DNA of 44,759 nt from Chara braunii (lineage: Eukaryota; Streptophyta; Charophyceae; Charales; Characeae), in the NCBI GenBank assembly GCA_003427395.1, contig BFEA01000056.1:387729-432487 (forward strand). The letters are read 5' to 3'. This document shows, piece after piece, positions 1 through 11,416 of this stretch; position 1 is the stretch's first letter, and every line of letters starts with the position of its first letter. Made by a program: the position numbers and the translations under genes. The notes beneath the pieces were generated by a model that did no database searches, was not told the origin of the DNA, and saw only the letters and a program-made list of their open reading frames with translations.

Positions 1-40
<40 letters not shown>
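1..40. repeat. (TG)n microsatellite
   Basis: Twenty uninterrupted TG dinucleotides. The repeat is cut by the window edge, so its full length is unknown. Confidence 0.97.
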
Positions 41-41
<1 letters not shown>

Positions 42-49
42 ACCTCCCA

Positions 50-91
50 CGAGAATGAATCTTCCTCTTTATCGAGGAAGATTCATTCTCG
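50..91. repeat. Perfect foldback, family-1 MITE derivative
   Basis: Two 18-base arms (50-67 and 74-91) are exact reverse complements around a 6-base loop. The arms contain GAGAATGAATCTTC, which is also the subterminal segment of the family-1 foldback elements at 18988, 38111 and 39128. The right arm continues into GTTGGGCATG, matching the GTTTTGCACATTTCG outer part of that family. This looks like two copies of one MITE end joined head to head. Confidence 0.75.
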
Positions 92-1286
92 TTGGGCATG
101 TCTGATTTCCTTCCTTTTTTTTTTTGCATAATGTTGTATGTTTTTTTGCGTTTTTTTTTCTTCTTCTTTTTCCGTGATGTACTACCGGTTGTCCAAGGCT
201 CGGCAATAAAGTCCGAGGCTCGGGAATGATCGGGCTACCGGTAGAGCTGGGCGAGGTATTGGTGGATTAATTCAGAATTCATTGAATAATAAAAGGAGAC
301 AACGGTATGGCTTCACGTGGATTGGTGTGAGTGTGCCTGCGGCATGACTAGAGACGTCGTCACGGCTGTGGAAGTAGAGTTCAAACTGTAAATAAAGCCA
401 ATGGGTTGCAAGCTGCCCTAGTTAGTTACACTCTATGTGGATAGGTTTGAGTGTGTGTGTGTTGTGAGAATGAGGGCAATAATACATTCAGCAAGTGAGG
501 CCTGCCAGTGAGTGGTGCGTAGGGGATAGTGAGTCGCAGGACGTATCATATTTGTTTGACATGAGTAAAGAGTCAGGACTCGTTAGGGAAGGACTTCCAT
601 GTACCCAAAAAGGGATTGAGATTGAGATGCTTCGTGTGAGACTGAACATCGAAGGAGAGAGAGTTTACCTGGGACATGCGACTAGAAGATTCTTTTATTG
701 TGTAAATAAACATTTGGTTTGATAATAATTGAGTTGACTTGGGCCGCCTTGAACGTTTCCACACTCTTGTTCTCGCATGGACTTGGATAGTTGAGTGAGT
801 GCGTTTGTGTTGGACTCTTTTGCAGAGAAAATTGATTGAGTGTGCGGGTTTCGGTGAACTTGTTTCAATGCGGGTTCGCATGAACTTGTTTCAAGTGAGT
901 GTGTCAAGTGAATTGTCTTGTGAAATGAGATAGGTTGGTATAAATGGATGTTACATACTGAATGTATGAGGGACGGTGTGTGGTACGAATGGTAATGAAA
1001 GAATATGATAGTTAGTAGATGCTGTCACACTTGGAAATGTCCAATGATGGTGGTTGGAATTGTCCAAGGGTGAGAAGGGGAGGCTTTGATATGACACGCC
1101 TCTGAGTTGTTAAAGTTACTTGGCTATAAACGATGGGCTTGCAAGTAATTGAAGTGTGGACGTTATGTTTTAGACCTCTAACATTATGTGTAGGTATGGG
1201 AAAACTTGGCTGGGGAATATGGTAATAAAGGCATCCCCATTGTGTGACTTTTCTCATCCTAATGATGAGCCAAAAAGTCAGTCATG
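92..1286. other. No gene recognised
   Basis: Only short frames are present and none resembles a known protein. A possible polyadenylation signal AATAAA lies at 705-710. TGAACTTGTTTCAA occurs twice (855-868, 881-894) around the small palindrome ATGCGGGTTCGCAT. The stretch is probably decayed repeat sequence. Confidence 0.5.
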
Positions 1287-1493
1287 CTATGCTTGAATTG
1301 GAGGAGAAGTGTCAATGTACTGAGTCAAAAGTTCCAATCGCTGGACTAAGATGCCCCGTTTATCCTCCCAGACGTGAGGGGCAACCTGACGTGGTCTAGC
1401 CCGGCGAGGTTGGTCATCTGATCTTTCTAGATGTGGGTGGAACTCCGAAGAAGTGTTCCCGACCTCATCTATCGTTGCTTTTGCATTGCACAT
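1287..1493 (-). other. Short open frame, possible decayed transposon coding piece
   Basis: A 68-codon minus-strand frame with a charged composition (for example PRRARPRQVAPHVWEDKRG). It is preceded by an in-frame TAG, and no family was recognised. It reads more like protein than the neighbouring frames, so it may be a remnant of a transposon ORF. It could equally be chance. Confidence 0.2.
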
Positions 1494-2159
1494 GGGGCCT
1501 TGAGTAATGAGAGGGCCCTATCAGAGTTGTTTACTTAGGATGGAAACAAATTGGAACTCAATCGTTGTTGGAAGGAGTCGGCCAGACCATTCTCAAATGA
1601 GATCAAACCCAGATAGTTGGTCGTGCCAAAGCGCTAAGGTGTAACCTTTAGCGCAGGCCGTTGTCCTGAGCAACCAGACAACGGATCCTTAGGTCTAGAC
1701 CAAGGGCAAGCATGGTTAGTGAGGGGCAGCTCTGGTCATGCCTGGTTTAGGGACATCCTTGAGGGGTAAAGTGTTCGGTGAGTATCGAAGTACTAGGCCT
1801 TTGGATTCATAGTTACAAAAAACCCGTTCGGGTTTACTATGATCTTGGAGGTTTTCTGCGAAACATCGGAATCTGGATAATCGCATATAAATTATCACAA
1901 AAGGTGACTCCGGGCCCTGATTAAACAACTATTGACGGTACCTGGCTCGAAAAACTTTTAAAGCTCGAGACGCGATAGTCAAAAGAGAATTTGAATGGGG
2001 AGCAACTCGTATTCCACCGAAACCTGGGAAACACGAAAAGCGTCCAGTGGGAGTATCATGCTTCCAGGACAGGATCGTATTGTCGAATAATTGATAAGGT
2101 CGAATGTTGCTTTGTGAAAGCCCCTATTATGACCCTTGCACTGTGGCTTCTGGAGTGCA
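1494..2159. other. No gene recognised; contains twin hairpins
   Basis: Apart from the adjacent hairpins at 1631-1684, nothing is recognisable. The stretch lies just downstream, on the minus strand, of the recognisable end of long copy C. Confidence 0.45.
1631..1684. repeat. Two adjacent stable hairpins
   Basis: Hairpin 1 pairs GCGCTAAGGT with ACCTTTAGCGC around GTA, with one bulge. Hairpin 2 pairs CCGTTGTC (1658-1665) with GACAACGG (1677-1684). The arrangement resembles the stacked hairpins of the GC-rich modules at 17280, 30340, 31970 and 37026, so it may be another diverged copy. Homology to them is an inference from shape, not sequence. Confidence 0.45.
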
Positions 2160-3419
2160 ATTGCAGAGGTGGCCCAACCGAGGGCGTTTCTCATTCGTTG
2201 TAGCATAGGGGTACGCGCGGTCCAACCCCCGAATCAGACCCATACTCAGATCGTCGCTTGGTGGGCTAATCTTCCAAGCACGATCATACGACAATCGATT
2301 AAGACAACATATCTAACCACTCGGTACTCCTATCAAAGAAAACTGAAAACCTACATGCAATTCACGCCTAGTCCCTTTTTCACATTTGACCTGTAACTCA
2401 TTTTAGTTAATGAATAGATCGGCGTCGCTTGCGAGACGTTGAAAAGGTAGCGTGACGATGCATGCTTCATCATATTGATTAGCCATGCGTGCATATGCGA
2501 GCAGCCGTGATAATAACGTACTATGTGGTGTCTATAATAATGCGATCCCTTTTGAAATATCGGATCTCATTCGACGCTCGGAGGTCCGTTAAAGCGTCGT
2601 TGAGGGATCAATCCGTTAACGAGCGCAAAAGCAGATTGAGCCATTTGTCACCTTGCCCCAAGCAAGGCGTGGTAAACTGGCACTGAGGGTGAGTGGTGGT
2701 GAGTTGTCTAACGCAACACAAGCAATGATCCAACTCTTCGACTCGAAACTCTATTGTTCCACCAAAATGAAGCTAACAAACATACTTGAGGGAATTTTTT
2801 TTCTCTTAACCTTGCTCACTCAACCCTTGCACATGGTTAATCGAGCCACACGGGCACACACGGTACAATATTAGTGGGTTATTCGAACACGAGGCAATCA
2901 CTATCACAATCATGGTGTGACTTTCTTTCAAATATGAAAAGAATCGCAGACAAATCAAATTCTGAGTTCAAATCACAAACATACGTCCAATTGGACAAAA
3001 ATCGAATATCGACAGACCACAGACAAGATGGAGTTAACTTTTACCACTCTTTGCACTTACACCGCTTGCCTTATCCATACAAACTCTAACCTTTTATCAA
3101 CCTTTCCAAAAGAAAACACTTGATCCATTTTAAATGGTCATTTAATAAAAGTACAGGTAAGAACTCAAAGAAACAATTTAACCCACAAGGGTTAAGACCT
3201 TAGGTTGAGTTGAGAAAGAAAGTTAAAAATGAGTCGGAAATTGTTATGTTATCAAATGATAACAAAAGTTGTTCATCCGTGGATTAAATCGAATAAAAGG
3301 GACCTGCAACGCAAAACCGATGAGTATCAAAAATTGTACTTAAGCGTGTGGAGAACAACCCTCATATTACAATTCGTCTCAACTCCTTACTAGCTAAGTT
3401 CGATATTATCTCTGATTCG

Positions 3420-4277
3420 TATCAAAAACATTTTGGGAGCATCTCCCCTGTATATAGTGCATTGTCAAAGTTTTTCCAACTCGAAAATAAACTAATGTAC
3501 ATGGTGGATAGTCACAATTTTTCCTCGAAACTATAAAATTTTGGCAACACTTCCCTTAGTAAAAGTTTTTTTCCATAATTGATACAAAGCTAAATATGAA
3601 ATATGAAATAAGACTTTGAGTTTGCAAAGTTGTATATAACTTAAAGACAAAACTCAAATTTGTAAACGCAAAATTTATCAAACCTTTTTAGATTTATAAA
3701 ACTTTCGGCGGCACTTCCTCTTATGAAATAAACTTTCTAAATTGGGTAGCACGGCGTACATGTACACGGGTTGCACAAACACGTGCACACATATTCATGC
3801 GCAATATATAAGCGCGTACACGTACTTCCGTACATGAGAATATGTTACAAAAAAAAAAATCATTGAAAAAATCTGAAAAGTAAATGCGTTATTATTTTAA
3901 ACAACTTTTGTTTGAGACTCATCTCAAACTTTTGTACCGAACTCGAGTTTAAAATCAAACACACAAAGAACAAATAAATTAAAATAATTCAAACAAAAAA
4001 AAGAAAAAAATATTTAAAAATTTTTTTATAACAAATATACGTTATGCAAAAACATGATACGAACAACTTTTGTCTAGGTATCATCCCCGAATTCCCAACC
4101 AAACTCGAGTAAGAAATTAAAAACTTAAAACAAGGTAATATTATTATAATAATTAAAATTTTATTTATTGATTAATTTTTTTATTTTTATTTTTTTTTAA
4201 AGATTTTTTATTTTAAAATCGAGCGTGGTTGGGAATTTGGGTACGACTCTTAGCCAAAACTTGCTTCTATTATTATT

Positions 4278-4309
<32 letters not shown>

Positions 4310-4850
4310 CTAATCACTAGTACCTCTGTCAGTGTTGGAAAATTAGGGAAAAGTGGACGTTTTTCCAAACTCTTGAAAATTCGGAGGTCGGGCCTGACGA
4401 CGGCTTCCATTGATAAATCTGATCGGCGGCCGTCGTTTCGTTTCAACCTCCGAAAAAGTCGAAGGTTTGCCCGAGGCCCGCTATTTTCCCACGTGGTAAA
4501 GATACTAGTTGTTTAACTTACCCGTACGTGCGATTTAGGATTCATATGCGTACCCTAGAATACGTAAGCGTACGCAGTCGGGTGCTACTCGGTTTATAAA
4601 ATATATATAAAGTCAAATATGAACTAAAAAATAAACTTTAACTTTTACAAAATCAAATTATACCTAACTCTTTGAATTAGTAAAAAAATTGGCAACACTT
4701 TCCCTAGAAAGAGTAAACTACCAAAGATTTATATTAAGTCAGAAATAAGATTAGGACGAAAGTTGAATTTTGCAAAGATAAAATCTGACTAACTTCTTGG
4801 AGTTGTAGAAATTTTGACAACACTTTTCGTAGTGAAAATGATTTTTTTTA
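3420..4850 (-). repeat. GGAAGTGCTGCC array of copy C, interrupted
   Basis: On the plus strand the motif appears as GGCAACACTTCCC or close variants near 3436, 3545, 3708, 4690 and 4816. With the insertion at 3744-4590 removed, spacing is about 109-163 bases, close to the 123-bp period in copy B. The units are AT-rich and diverged. Confidence 0.6.
3744..4590. mobile_element. TIR element inserted in copy C
   Basis: The left end GGGTAGCACGGCGTAC matches the reverse complement of the right end, GAGTAGCACCCGACTGCGTAC. Inside, a segment with CCAACCAAACTCGAGT (about 4040-4120) recurs inverted at about 4215-4290 and in direct orientation at about 3885-3955. A further foldback has arms TTCGGAGGT/ACCTCCGAA (4380-4454) with an inner stem ACGACGG/CCGTCGT. 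The end and the ACCAAACTCGAGTT segment are shared with the 329-bp element at 31296, so the two are probably one family. No clean target duplication is visible. Confidence 0.6.
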
Positions 4851-5094
4851 ATTTATACAAAATCAAATATAAAGTCGAGAGAACTTGACTATGAAATGAT
4901 GAAATTAAATTAACTCGTATGACTCCAGCATGCGGCGAGCATCTAAAACAACTACCTATCAAAAAACATTTTAGATGAGACTCAGAAGCAAGAGGACACA
5001 TACGACATCAAAAGTGCTCTCATCGATTGCCCAAGTTGTTTTTCATATAAGTATTTTATTAAATTCTTAGATGATTAACCCTTTATCCCTACTT

Positions 5095-5410
5095 ACACAG
5101 GGCATTCGGTTAATATATTCATCTTAGAAATAAAGTCTAACGTTCTGCCTTCGTTATACGCGAACATGTGTTGCGTAACCACTTCTATCTTCATTATGCG
5201 TGTGGCTAGACCATTAATCTTAGAAACAACGTATAACCTTGAAAAGTCATACAGTCGAAACTCCAAAAAAACAACAATCATATCATTCATCTTATAAACA
5301 AAGTTCGATTGTGGAAAAAACAAGTGAAAAAAAACATAGCAACCAGACCATTTATCTTAGAAAAATGTACGGTCCTTCATAAAACAGAATAAACATAGCA
5401 GTCAGAACAA
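5095..5410 (-). repeat. Decayed hairpin array of copy C
   Basis: At least four units on the minus strand keep the loop TTTCTAAGATGAATG or a near variant. They are flanked by short arms that still pair partly, for example GTTA with TAAC. Stems are much weaker than in A and B, consistent with an older copy. Confidence 0.5.
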
Positions 5411-5671
5411 TATCTGGCCCTTTTGATAATCCAGTTAATCTCACGCAAAGCCACCTTCCTCTTATTTTCCCCCAATTTATTCTCCTTTATCTTACTTTAA
5501 ACAAATATAATAGATAAAGTTCATACATGTATTTCCTTTATTTAGTATAAGGTAAGCCATGAATGAAAACAAAGATCCAAAGGGATGCATATAGCAAAGA
5601 TCGTAGAGAGATGTATTGATAAGGATACATTGGGCAAAAAAAATAAATAAATTTACGTGACGGTTTCATAC

Positions 5672-5785
5672 CTCGACAACCTTGCGTAGGTTCCCGCAGA
5701 GCTACTGCAATCGGTGGGGCAACCTCCCACAAAGGTCTTAACACGGATTATGGGTTGCAATTCCGCTTGCCTTCTTCCTCTCGTA
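5672..5785 (-). repeat. Conserved splice-donor-like block, copy C
   Basis: Minus-strand counterpart of the blocks at 14389, 21230 and 26948. The shared core reads GGAATTGCAACCCATAATCC, then a TTTGTGGGAGGTT segment, then CCCCACCGATTGC. It ends TCGAG/GTATG, a plausible donor site. No open frame is shared by the four copies, so it is treated as non-coding. Confidence 0.6.
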
Positions 5786-5880
5786 ACCGAAAATACTAGA
5801 CTCGCGTGAGAGGGTCTTGAAACCTTCAATCTCCAGAGGGTCCAACAATGGTAGTCGAAAACACAATGAAGTTGGTCAAA

Positions 5881-6959
5881 CCACGACCAAAATGCAGACC
5901 TCAGAGTCGCAACAATAATCCCCCTACAGAGTTTGATCGCCCCTCCAAAACCTCAGTGCCTCGTCTGTAACGAAACTGCAGCTACGCAACCTAAAACAGT
6001 TGTGTTTGAATAGAGCACAATTCGGATGCGGGTTATAATGGTTCACACAATGAAAATGCACTAATGGTCCACACAACGACAATGCACTAATGGTCCACAC
6101 AATGACAATGCACGACACAGTGGGCAGAAGCCGTGCACAATAGCAATGTCCAATAGCAAGCTCAACAAAATGCAGCGAAACACGACAATACACGACGGTA
6201 CACAACGAAGAACGGCACCGCAGGGTAGTAAAGCACGATGAAACACAAAAGTACGCAACAAAAGCACAACAGAATGCATAGTCATATACATGCAAGTTTC
6301 AACAATGCACTGTATCGCGCAACGAATGCATAGCAATGTACTGCAAAAACACAGCTGACTGTACCGCGTCACAAAGGAATGTCAAAGAAAAATGGATTGT
6401 GAGATGAGTTGTCGAATCGCTGCAAAGTCTGGCTCCCCGATTTGCCATGAACTCCTTCTCAACTTGACACAACCTACTGCATCCGCTTACTCGATTGACA
6501 GCGAGCAGTACCACTGAGAGTCACCTCCACGCCTTGAGATTATGAGAGTCACCACACTCTCCAAATAATGTTGTGCATGAAGGAACTACTGACCTTGGCC
6601 CAGAATCGGGGGCAAAGTTCCAAATTGCAAGTCACAACGAAAAAAAACGGATAGTCGAGCGTTGTTCGAAAATCAGAGATGCACGGATGTGATACCAATG
6701 GAGAACCAAAGCAACGAACTCAAATGTCAATAAAAACATATATTCGTTACCACCACACATGAGAATGAAGCTCCTCCTCGCACGGCAGTCAGCGCCCATA
6801 CTACGATCACTTGACCACTCTATAGATACCACGATAGACGAAGCCACACATTAATGACAGCATCACCAATCGAGGTATATGAGGTTGTTAACCATGCAGA
6901 CCAGCGCCACGAGTAGGTACGTGCCCCTATACTCTTCTGCTCCGTTCGATAGGGGCCGC
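5881..6959. other. No gene recognised
   Basis: CA-rich sequence with a short tandem repeat at 6038-6115. Overlapping minus-strand frames (5924-6372) run through the repeat and look like chance products of its composition. Confidence 0.5.
6038..6115. repeat. 26-bp tandem repeat, three units
   Basis: Units start at 6038, 6064 and 6090, each based on ATGGTCCACACAATGACAAT plus GCACTA, with few differences. Short related CA-rich phrases continue to about 6340. Confidence 0.85.
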
Positions 6960-7110
6960 GCCCTACTACTCATCAAATGTGCAAAAATAAAATGTAGTAT
7001 CCTCTGCTAAAACACGGGAAGATATACCACGAATTGACCTGCTCGCGTCACTGGGCTAAAAAAAAGAAAAAGGTGACCGAATCTTCGCTAGAACATAGGA
7101 CGATGCAACG
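6960..7110 (-). mobile_element. Family-1 MITE fragments
   Basis: CTACTACTCATCAAATGTGC and what follows match the minus strand of the complete family-1 element at 39128-39248 through the ...GGAAGATATACCACG segment. A second short piece, GAATCTTCGCTAGAACATAGG, lies near 7078. The far ends cannot be followed. Confidence 0.5.
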
Positions 7111-8055
7111 CTCAGGACCACGATAAAAAATAGAGGCGCGAACACTACAATTGTAGTCACGACGACGGTGATGAACACAACGGTCAAGGTCGAGATGACA
7201 ACGAAAACCACCACGAATGATCATTGAGACCACGATCAAGAAAAAGAACGCAACGAACAACATCACAATGATGAACGCAACAAACAATACTGCATGGGGT
7301 AGAGTTGGGACCTTCAACGATGAACTCAACGACGAGCATAAGTAGCGCTAGGAGGGGAGATGACGATCACGAAGTTCAACGCCCGAATCTTCAACGGCGA
7401 CCACAAAAGGATCTCACTCTATACTCACCAATGTGTAAAATGAGAATAAATCTTACGTTAAGACCTGGGAGGATACATCGCGTCTGGCTCGCCTGTTGTC
7501 CGCCAACCTTTCCCGCCTTATTGCCAAGACTGAAAAATGCACCTTCTGCTTCAGGGCAGCTAGGTGTATGGAGTAGTCGTGTAATCGAGCTGGCTAACAG
7601 CAAGGAGGACCAACTCGATGGCCCTAATGATGGAGAAGAGCACTGCGACAACGATGATGAATAAATGGTCATTCGAGGATCGGCACCGACGAGCAAAACG
7701 AGCCTTGCAGAGAGCTCTTCAATGACGAGGAACTGCTCGATCACAACGACCATAAGGCAAGCAGCACAATCACGATAAAGTGCAGCACCCTGGTAACGAC
7801 CGCGCCTTGCTCTCTTCCCCACTCTTTAACTCCCTATCTCTCAATCCCTTCGTTCTTCTTCTAATTCGCGCTAACCAACTCTCCGACATTCTAGACCAAG
7901 AGGAGAAAGCAACGAGTGTGATTGACCCTAAATATATGCGCGTCATCCTTACGTAGGGCTCATACTAATTTTCTTTATATCGTTCCGATTTTAACGGATG
8001 TCCCGAAAGACCAGGCTGCAAGACGCGGCCTTAGGTACCATCATCGAACTAGCCG
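7111..8055. other. No gene recognised; family-1 fragment at 7424
   Basis: CGA/CAA-rich sequence with long frames on both strands (7305-7664 plus, 7391-7822 minus). None resembles a protein family and none starts convincingly. The family-1 fragment at 7424-7480 lies inside both frames, which argues against coding. Confidence 0.45.
7424..7480 (-). mobile_element. Family-1 MITE fragment
   Basis: ACTCACCAATGTGTAAAATG, followed by an AATAAATCTT...GGGAGGATACATC segment, aligns with the family-1 pieces at 6960 and 18988. Confidence 0.5.
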
Positions 8056-8117
8056 ATTGAACTCGAACTTAGATCCGTATTTCAACAGCTCATAGGCATA
8101 CAAATTGAGTTAGGCCC
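8056..8117 (-). mobile_element. tRNA-derived SINE head fragment
   Basis: On the minus strand the piece begins GGGCCTAACTCAATTTG, runs through GAGCTGTTGAAATACGG and reaches a B-box-like AAGTTCGAGTTC. It is the same head as at 41290-41432 and 33156-33236. Body and tail were not recognised. Confidence 0.5.
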
Positions 8118-8239
8118 GGTGGTTAATGTACCAATCCCAGAACCAATGTTGGGACTATGGCCTGAGGGTACTATTATTGAGTTGGCCAATCCCACATAAT
8201 TTAACATTGTAGTATTTCATTTATCTGTTTCCAGTGCAA

Positions 8240-8297
8240 CTCTATCTCGGGTCTGTATTCAAACAGTTTATAGGTGTACCAACTGAGATGAGCTTGT
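8240..8297 (-). mobile_element. tRNA-derived SINE head fragment
   Basis: Minus-strand CATCTCAGTTGGTACACC is A-box-like. It is followed by AAACTGTTTGAATACAGACC, matching the head of the SINE at 41432. The B box is degraded. Confidence 0.5.
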
Positions 8298-8643
8298 CGG
8301 TTTCCGCGCTGGTCTCAGAACTGCCACAAAACCCAAAAAGAAAACGGCACCATAATGGTAAAATTAAAATTAAAATAATAATAAAAAGATAAATTGGGGA
8401 GGAGAGAGAAAGAGGAGCCAACCGACACCCCCTTTGTCCCACCGATTGGGCTAATGGTCGAGACCAGCAACACAACCAACGGGGATACTCCCACCAAACC
8501 CTCAACCCCTCGTTTTTTTTTCAAGTTGCTCCATTGCTCCTTCGTCACTGGTCGTTGGCCTCGATCCCCGTACCTCCGAGTTGGAAGTCCGATGTTGTAA
8601 CTCATAGGGCTAGGCCCAAGTCTAAGCAAGGCGCAAACTTCGG

Positions 8644-8651
8644 TATAAATA
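8644..8651 (+). promoter_or_regulatory. Possible TATA box
   Basis: TATAAATA in the context GGTATAAATAGTTTCGG fits a plant core promoter. It may belong to a decayed LTR. No downstream coding region was recognised. Confidence 0.25.
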
Positions 8652-8699
8652 GTTTCGGCACCGTACACGGGCCTACTGAAATGCGCCAATGACACTCCT

Positions 8700-9480
8700 T
8701 GGCCTATTGCCCGAGCCCACCGCTGCCAAGCTCCCGTTCTCACTGCACGGAGGGCCAAGTTCCATCCACGGCCGTCGTGCACACCACCCTTCACATCAAA
8801 CCACGCCACTAATAACGCGTACCCCCAAAATTGATCATACTTTTCCAAGTGTCACTATTCACTTAGTCTATTTTCAGTAGCGAAAACCCCAACTTTTACC
8901 CGAGCCACATGCCCTTCCCATGTCGAGGGAAATTCCTACCAACGGGTAAATGTACAAAATTTTATCGCATTACTTTGCACTACGTACTTCGACGGCTTCA
9001 ATGTTGCCTCAAATAAATTCCAAGGTAGTCAAATTTAAAGTCGTCGCCTTGGTAGTATGACCTGATGCCCGTTGTAGCAATGTTGCACCTCGTGCACGCA
9101 CGCGCCACAAATAGACACATCAACCAATAAAAATAATATTTTTATCATATTTAATCAAAGTACGAGAAATCTTCGGCAAAAGTGTCAGTTCACAACATAC
9201 CGAAAAGGAATCATGCGCGCCTGAAACTTGTGCGCTCATACACTCTCTACTTTCTCGTACCATTAACCGCACCGTTGACCATCGGGAAACCGACATCACT
9301 CGTTCAAAATTTCAGACTTCAATTCAAAGTTTATCTTTGTCACATGTAAAAACAAGGGTGGATATCCTTGTCATGGAAAGGGTATTGGCGATGGCACCAG
9401 ATAAAAAGATAAACAGGAAGGGGCGACAATATAAGACCAGCACACAATTAAGTTTTGTTGCTCAACTCTCAACATCCCCA
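8700..9480. other. No gene recognised
   Basis: Mixed-composition sequence without a recognisable frame. A long minus-strand frame (8315-8848) lacks an ATG at its head and resembles nothing known. Confidence 0.45.
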
Positions 9481-10620
9481 GTTCCGCTCATTAATATGAA
9501 GCACGAGGGAAACCCCCTTCCCATTATCTCCCTCTTCTTCTTGGTCCTTCGTCATCCCCTGCCTCGACTATTTTCTCCCTCTCAAATCTTCAACGTCCCT
9601 CCTCACCCTTGCTACCTTTACCCCCCCTTATGGATTTGGTCAGGATCTCGGTCAGGTGCATGCATCCTTCTGTATTGTACTTGGTCTCATTTACGGGTCA
9701 TTCAAACATAATGCTAATAAAAAAAATGATAACAAAAAGTAAAACATGATAAATAACAAAGGTTCACAAAACATATGGTTTTTCCGCCTGGATACACGAA
9801 CGGGTATGTTGCATCTTGAATATGAGTAAGCAACGGGTCTTCTGAATAAACCTGACTGGATAACATCTGGTCTACTCGACTAACGAGAGATAATACTAGT
9901 AATAGAAAAAATAGTAGTAATAATAGTACTTATAATTTGTAACAGTAAAAACAATGGGTGTTAGCAATGCATATCCACTACCTTCTGAGTCAGAAACGTG
10001 CATAGTAATGACATCGTTAGACGGATCGACATATAGGGATATAATTGGCTATTTCATTGAGGTTTCACCAACTCATAAGGAGGTTGAACCTACGGGCCGC
10101 AGTGATAAACATGCTAGGTACAACACTGCCATACTCATCCCCCTTCCTCTTCCTTTCCCTCATCATCATCCTTTTTTCTTCTTCTCCCTCTTTTTCCCCC
10201 TCTCCTTCTACTTCTGTCGTTTTGTGTCCCGCTCGTCCTCAACTTCCCTCCGTTCTCTCCTCTAGCTCTTCTTCCTCGACTTCAACTTTCCATAACTTTA
10301 CCTCACCACCACCCAAAGTGCTGGTCTGAATGCATCTGGCCTCGATAGTGGTAGATTCAGACAAGAGAAACACGTAATAAAAAAAAATCATGGATCTAAT
10401 ATCATAAACGTGCGTAATAATTGAAATAATAAGCAAAAAAGTAATGATAAGAATAGTGAGAACGCATAGAGTAACAAAAACAACGAAATAATAAATGTAC
10501 GCAGGTTATCTTTAATGTTGGTACAACCGCGCAGACAAGTACATGCTCGTTTCCTCACCCAATCACACCTCCTCCTTACCTCGACACCTGCTCATGGATC
10601 GATCTCCTATTCGAGCTCAA
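9481..10620. repeat. TC-rich tracts followed by AT-rich spacers, two rounds
   Basis: Pyrimidine-rich tracts at about 9505-9640 and 10137-10300 are each followed by AT-rich sequence with ATAATA-type runs. A similar TC-tract plus (AAT)n arrangement occurs at 17810-18650, suggesting a shared repeat. Frames through the tracts encode low-complexity S/P/L-rich peptides and are not considered genes. Confidence 0.5.
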
Positions 10621-10728
10621 TATAGATAAGAGAATCATGCCGGAATTGGCTCCATCTGGTCTATGTTGACGTCCATATGCAATTCAGAGTAAAACAACGA
10701 AGGTAAAATAAAGTAATGGTGACTATAA

Positions 10729-11231
10729 CTAGGTTGTTTTACCGGACGTCCGGGACCCCTGGGTTGTCCGACCGGACGTCTGGTCGGACGTCGGACGGTA
10801 TCGGACCGGACAAGGCTTGTCCGACCTAGCGCAAAAACAAAAAAAAACATTTTTTTTTTAATTTTTTTTTTGAAAAAACGCATGTGGCGTCTACCTTGCA
10901 TAGGGTGTATGCCACCAAAATTTTGGCTCATTTGAGCCAGTAGAAAAAAAGATAAAAATCTTCAAAGTTTCTAATCCCCACCTATACCCCTCCTATCCCC
11001 ACCAAAACCTCTCGTATCCCCCCCTCCCACCCCAAATAGCACCCTATCACCAAATGCTCAGAAAATTCTGAATTTTTTTGGGGGGGGTCTCTATGGCATG
11101 CGCAACATTGTCATTATTATTATTATTATTATTTTTTTTTTATGCCAAAAAGTAGTTGTCCGGGATCCCGGACAACCCCCCTACCGGACGGTTGGGGGAG
11201 ACGTCCGGCCATCGGACGACTGGTAACCTAG
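10729..11231. mobile_element. Non-autonomous hAT-type element, 503 bp
   Basis: Flanked by perfect 8-bp direct repeats GACTATAA (10721-10728 and 11232-11239), the target size typical of hAT transposons. The ends are inverted: CTAGGTTG... on the left and ...TAACCTAG on the right. The subterminal zones are packed with CCGGAC/GTCCGG hexamers, including the 12-bp palindrome CCGGACGTCCGG (10742-10753) and a perfect 22-bp palindrome at 11155-11176. Clustered subterminal hexamers are where hAT transposases usually bind. The interior is A/T and C runs with no coding capacity, so the element depends on a transposase elsewhere. Confidence 0.9.
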
Positions 11232-11416
11232 GACTATAATAAAATATTATTAATTGCATATGATCCACCTTTCGAACCAGATGCAGGCACGTCGGGGCAA
11301 GATGATCCAGATGGGCAACGTCGCAGTCTGCTCATGTGAGTCTCCCATCCCCTCTCTCCCACCCTGTCTGAGCTACACTGCAGCCCTCCATGTCCCGTCG
11401 CTGCCCCGCTGTCGTA

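Larger units (their letters stand above)
2160..5880 (-). mobile_element. Long non-coding element, copy C
   Basis: Read on the minus strand, this carries the same parts in the same order as copies A and B: the splice-donor-like block (5672-5785), decayed hairpins (about 5095-5410), units with the GGAAGTGCTGCC motif (3420-4850), a stretch like GGATTAACCCCTCAAGG (near 2600), and the start of the GC-rich module (2160-2310). It is more decayed than A or B and is split by the insertion at 3744-4590. No protein is encoded. The element class is uncertain; a LARD-like non-autonomous LTR derivative fits best. Ends are set by loss of similarity, not by a target duplication. Confidence 0.65.

Noticed and set aside
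5924-6372. Cysteine-rich minus-strand frames
   Set aside because: Two overlapping frames run through a 26-bp repeat; their composition reflects CA-rich DNA.
8315-8848. 177-codon minus-strand frame
   Set aside because: It has no ATG at its head and no recognisable domain, and a SINE fragment lies just past its end.
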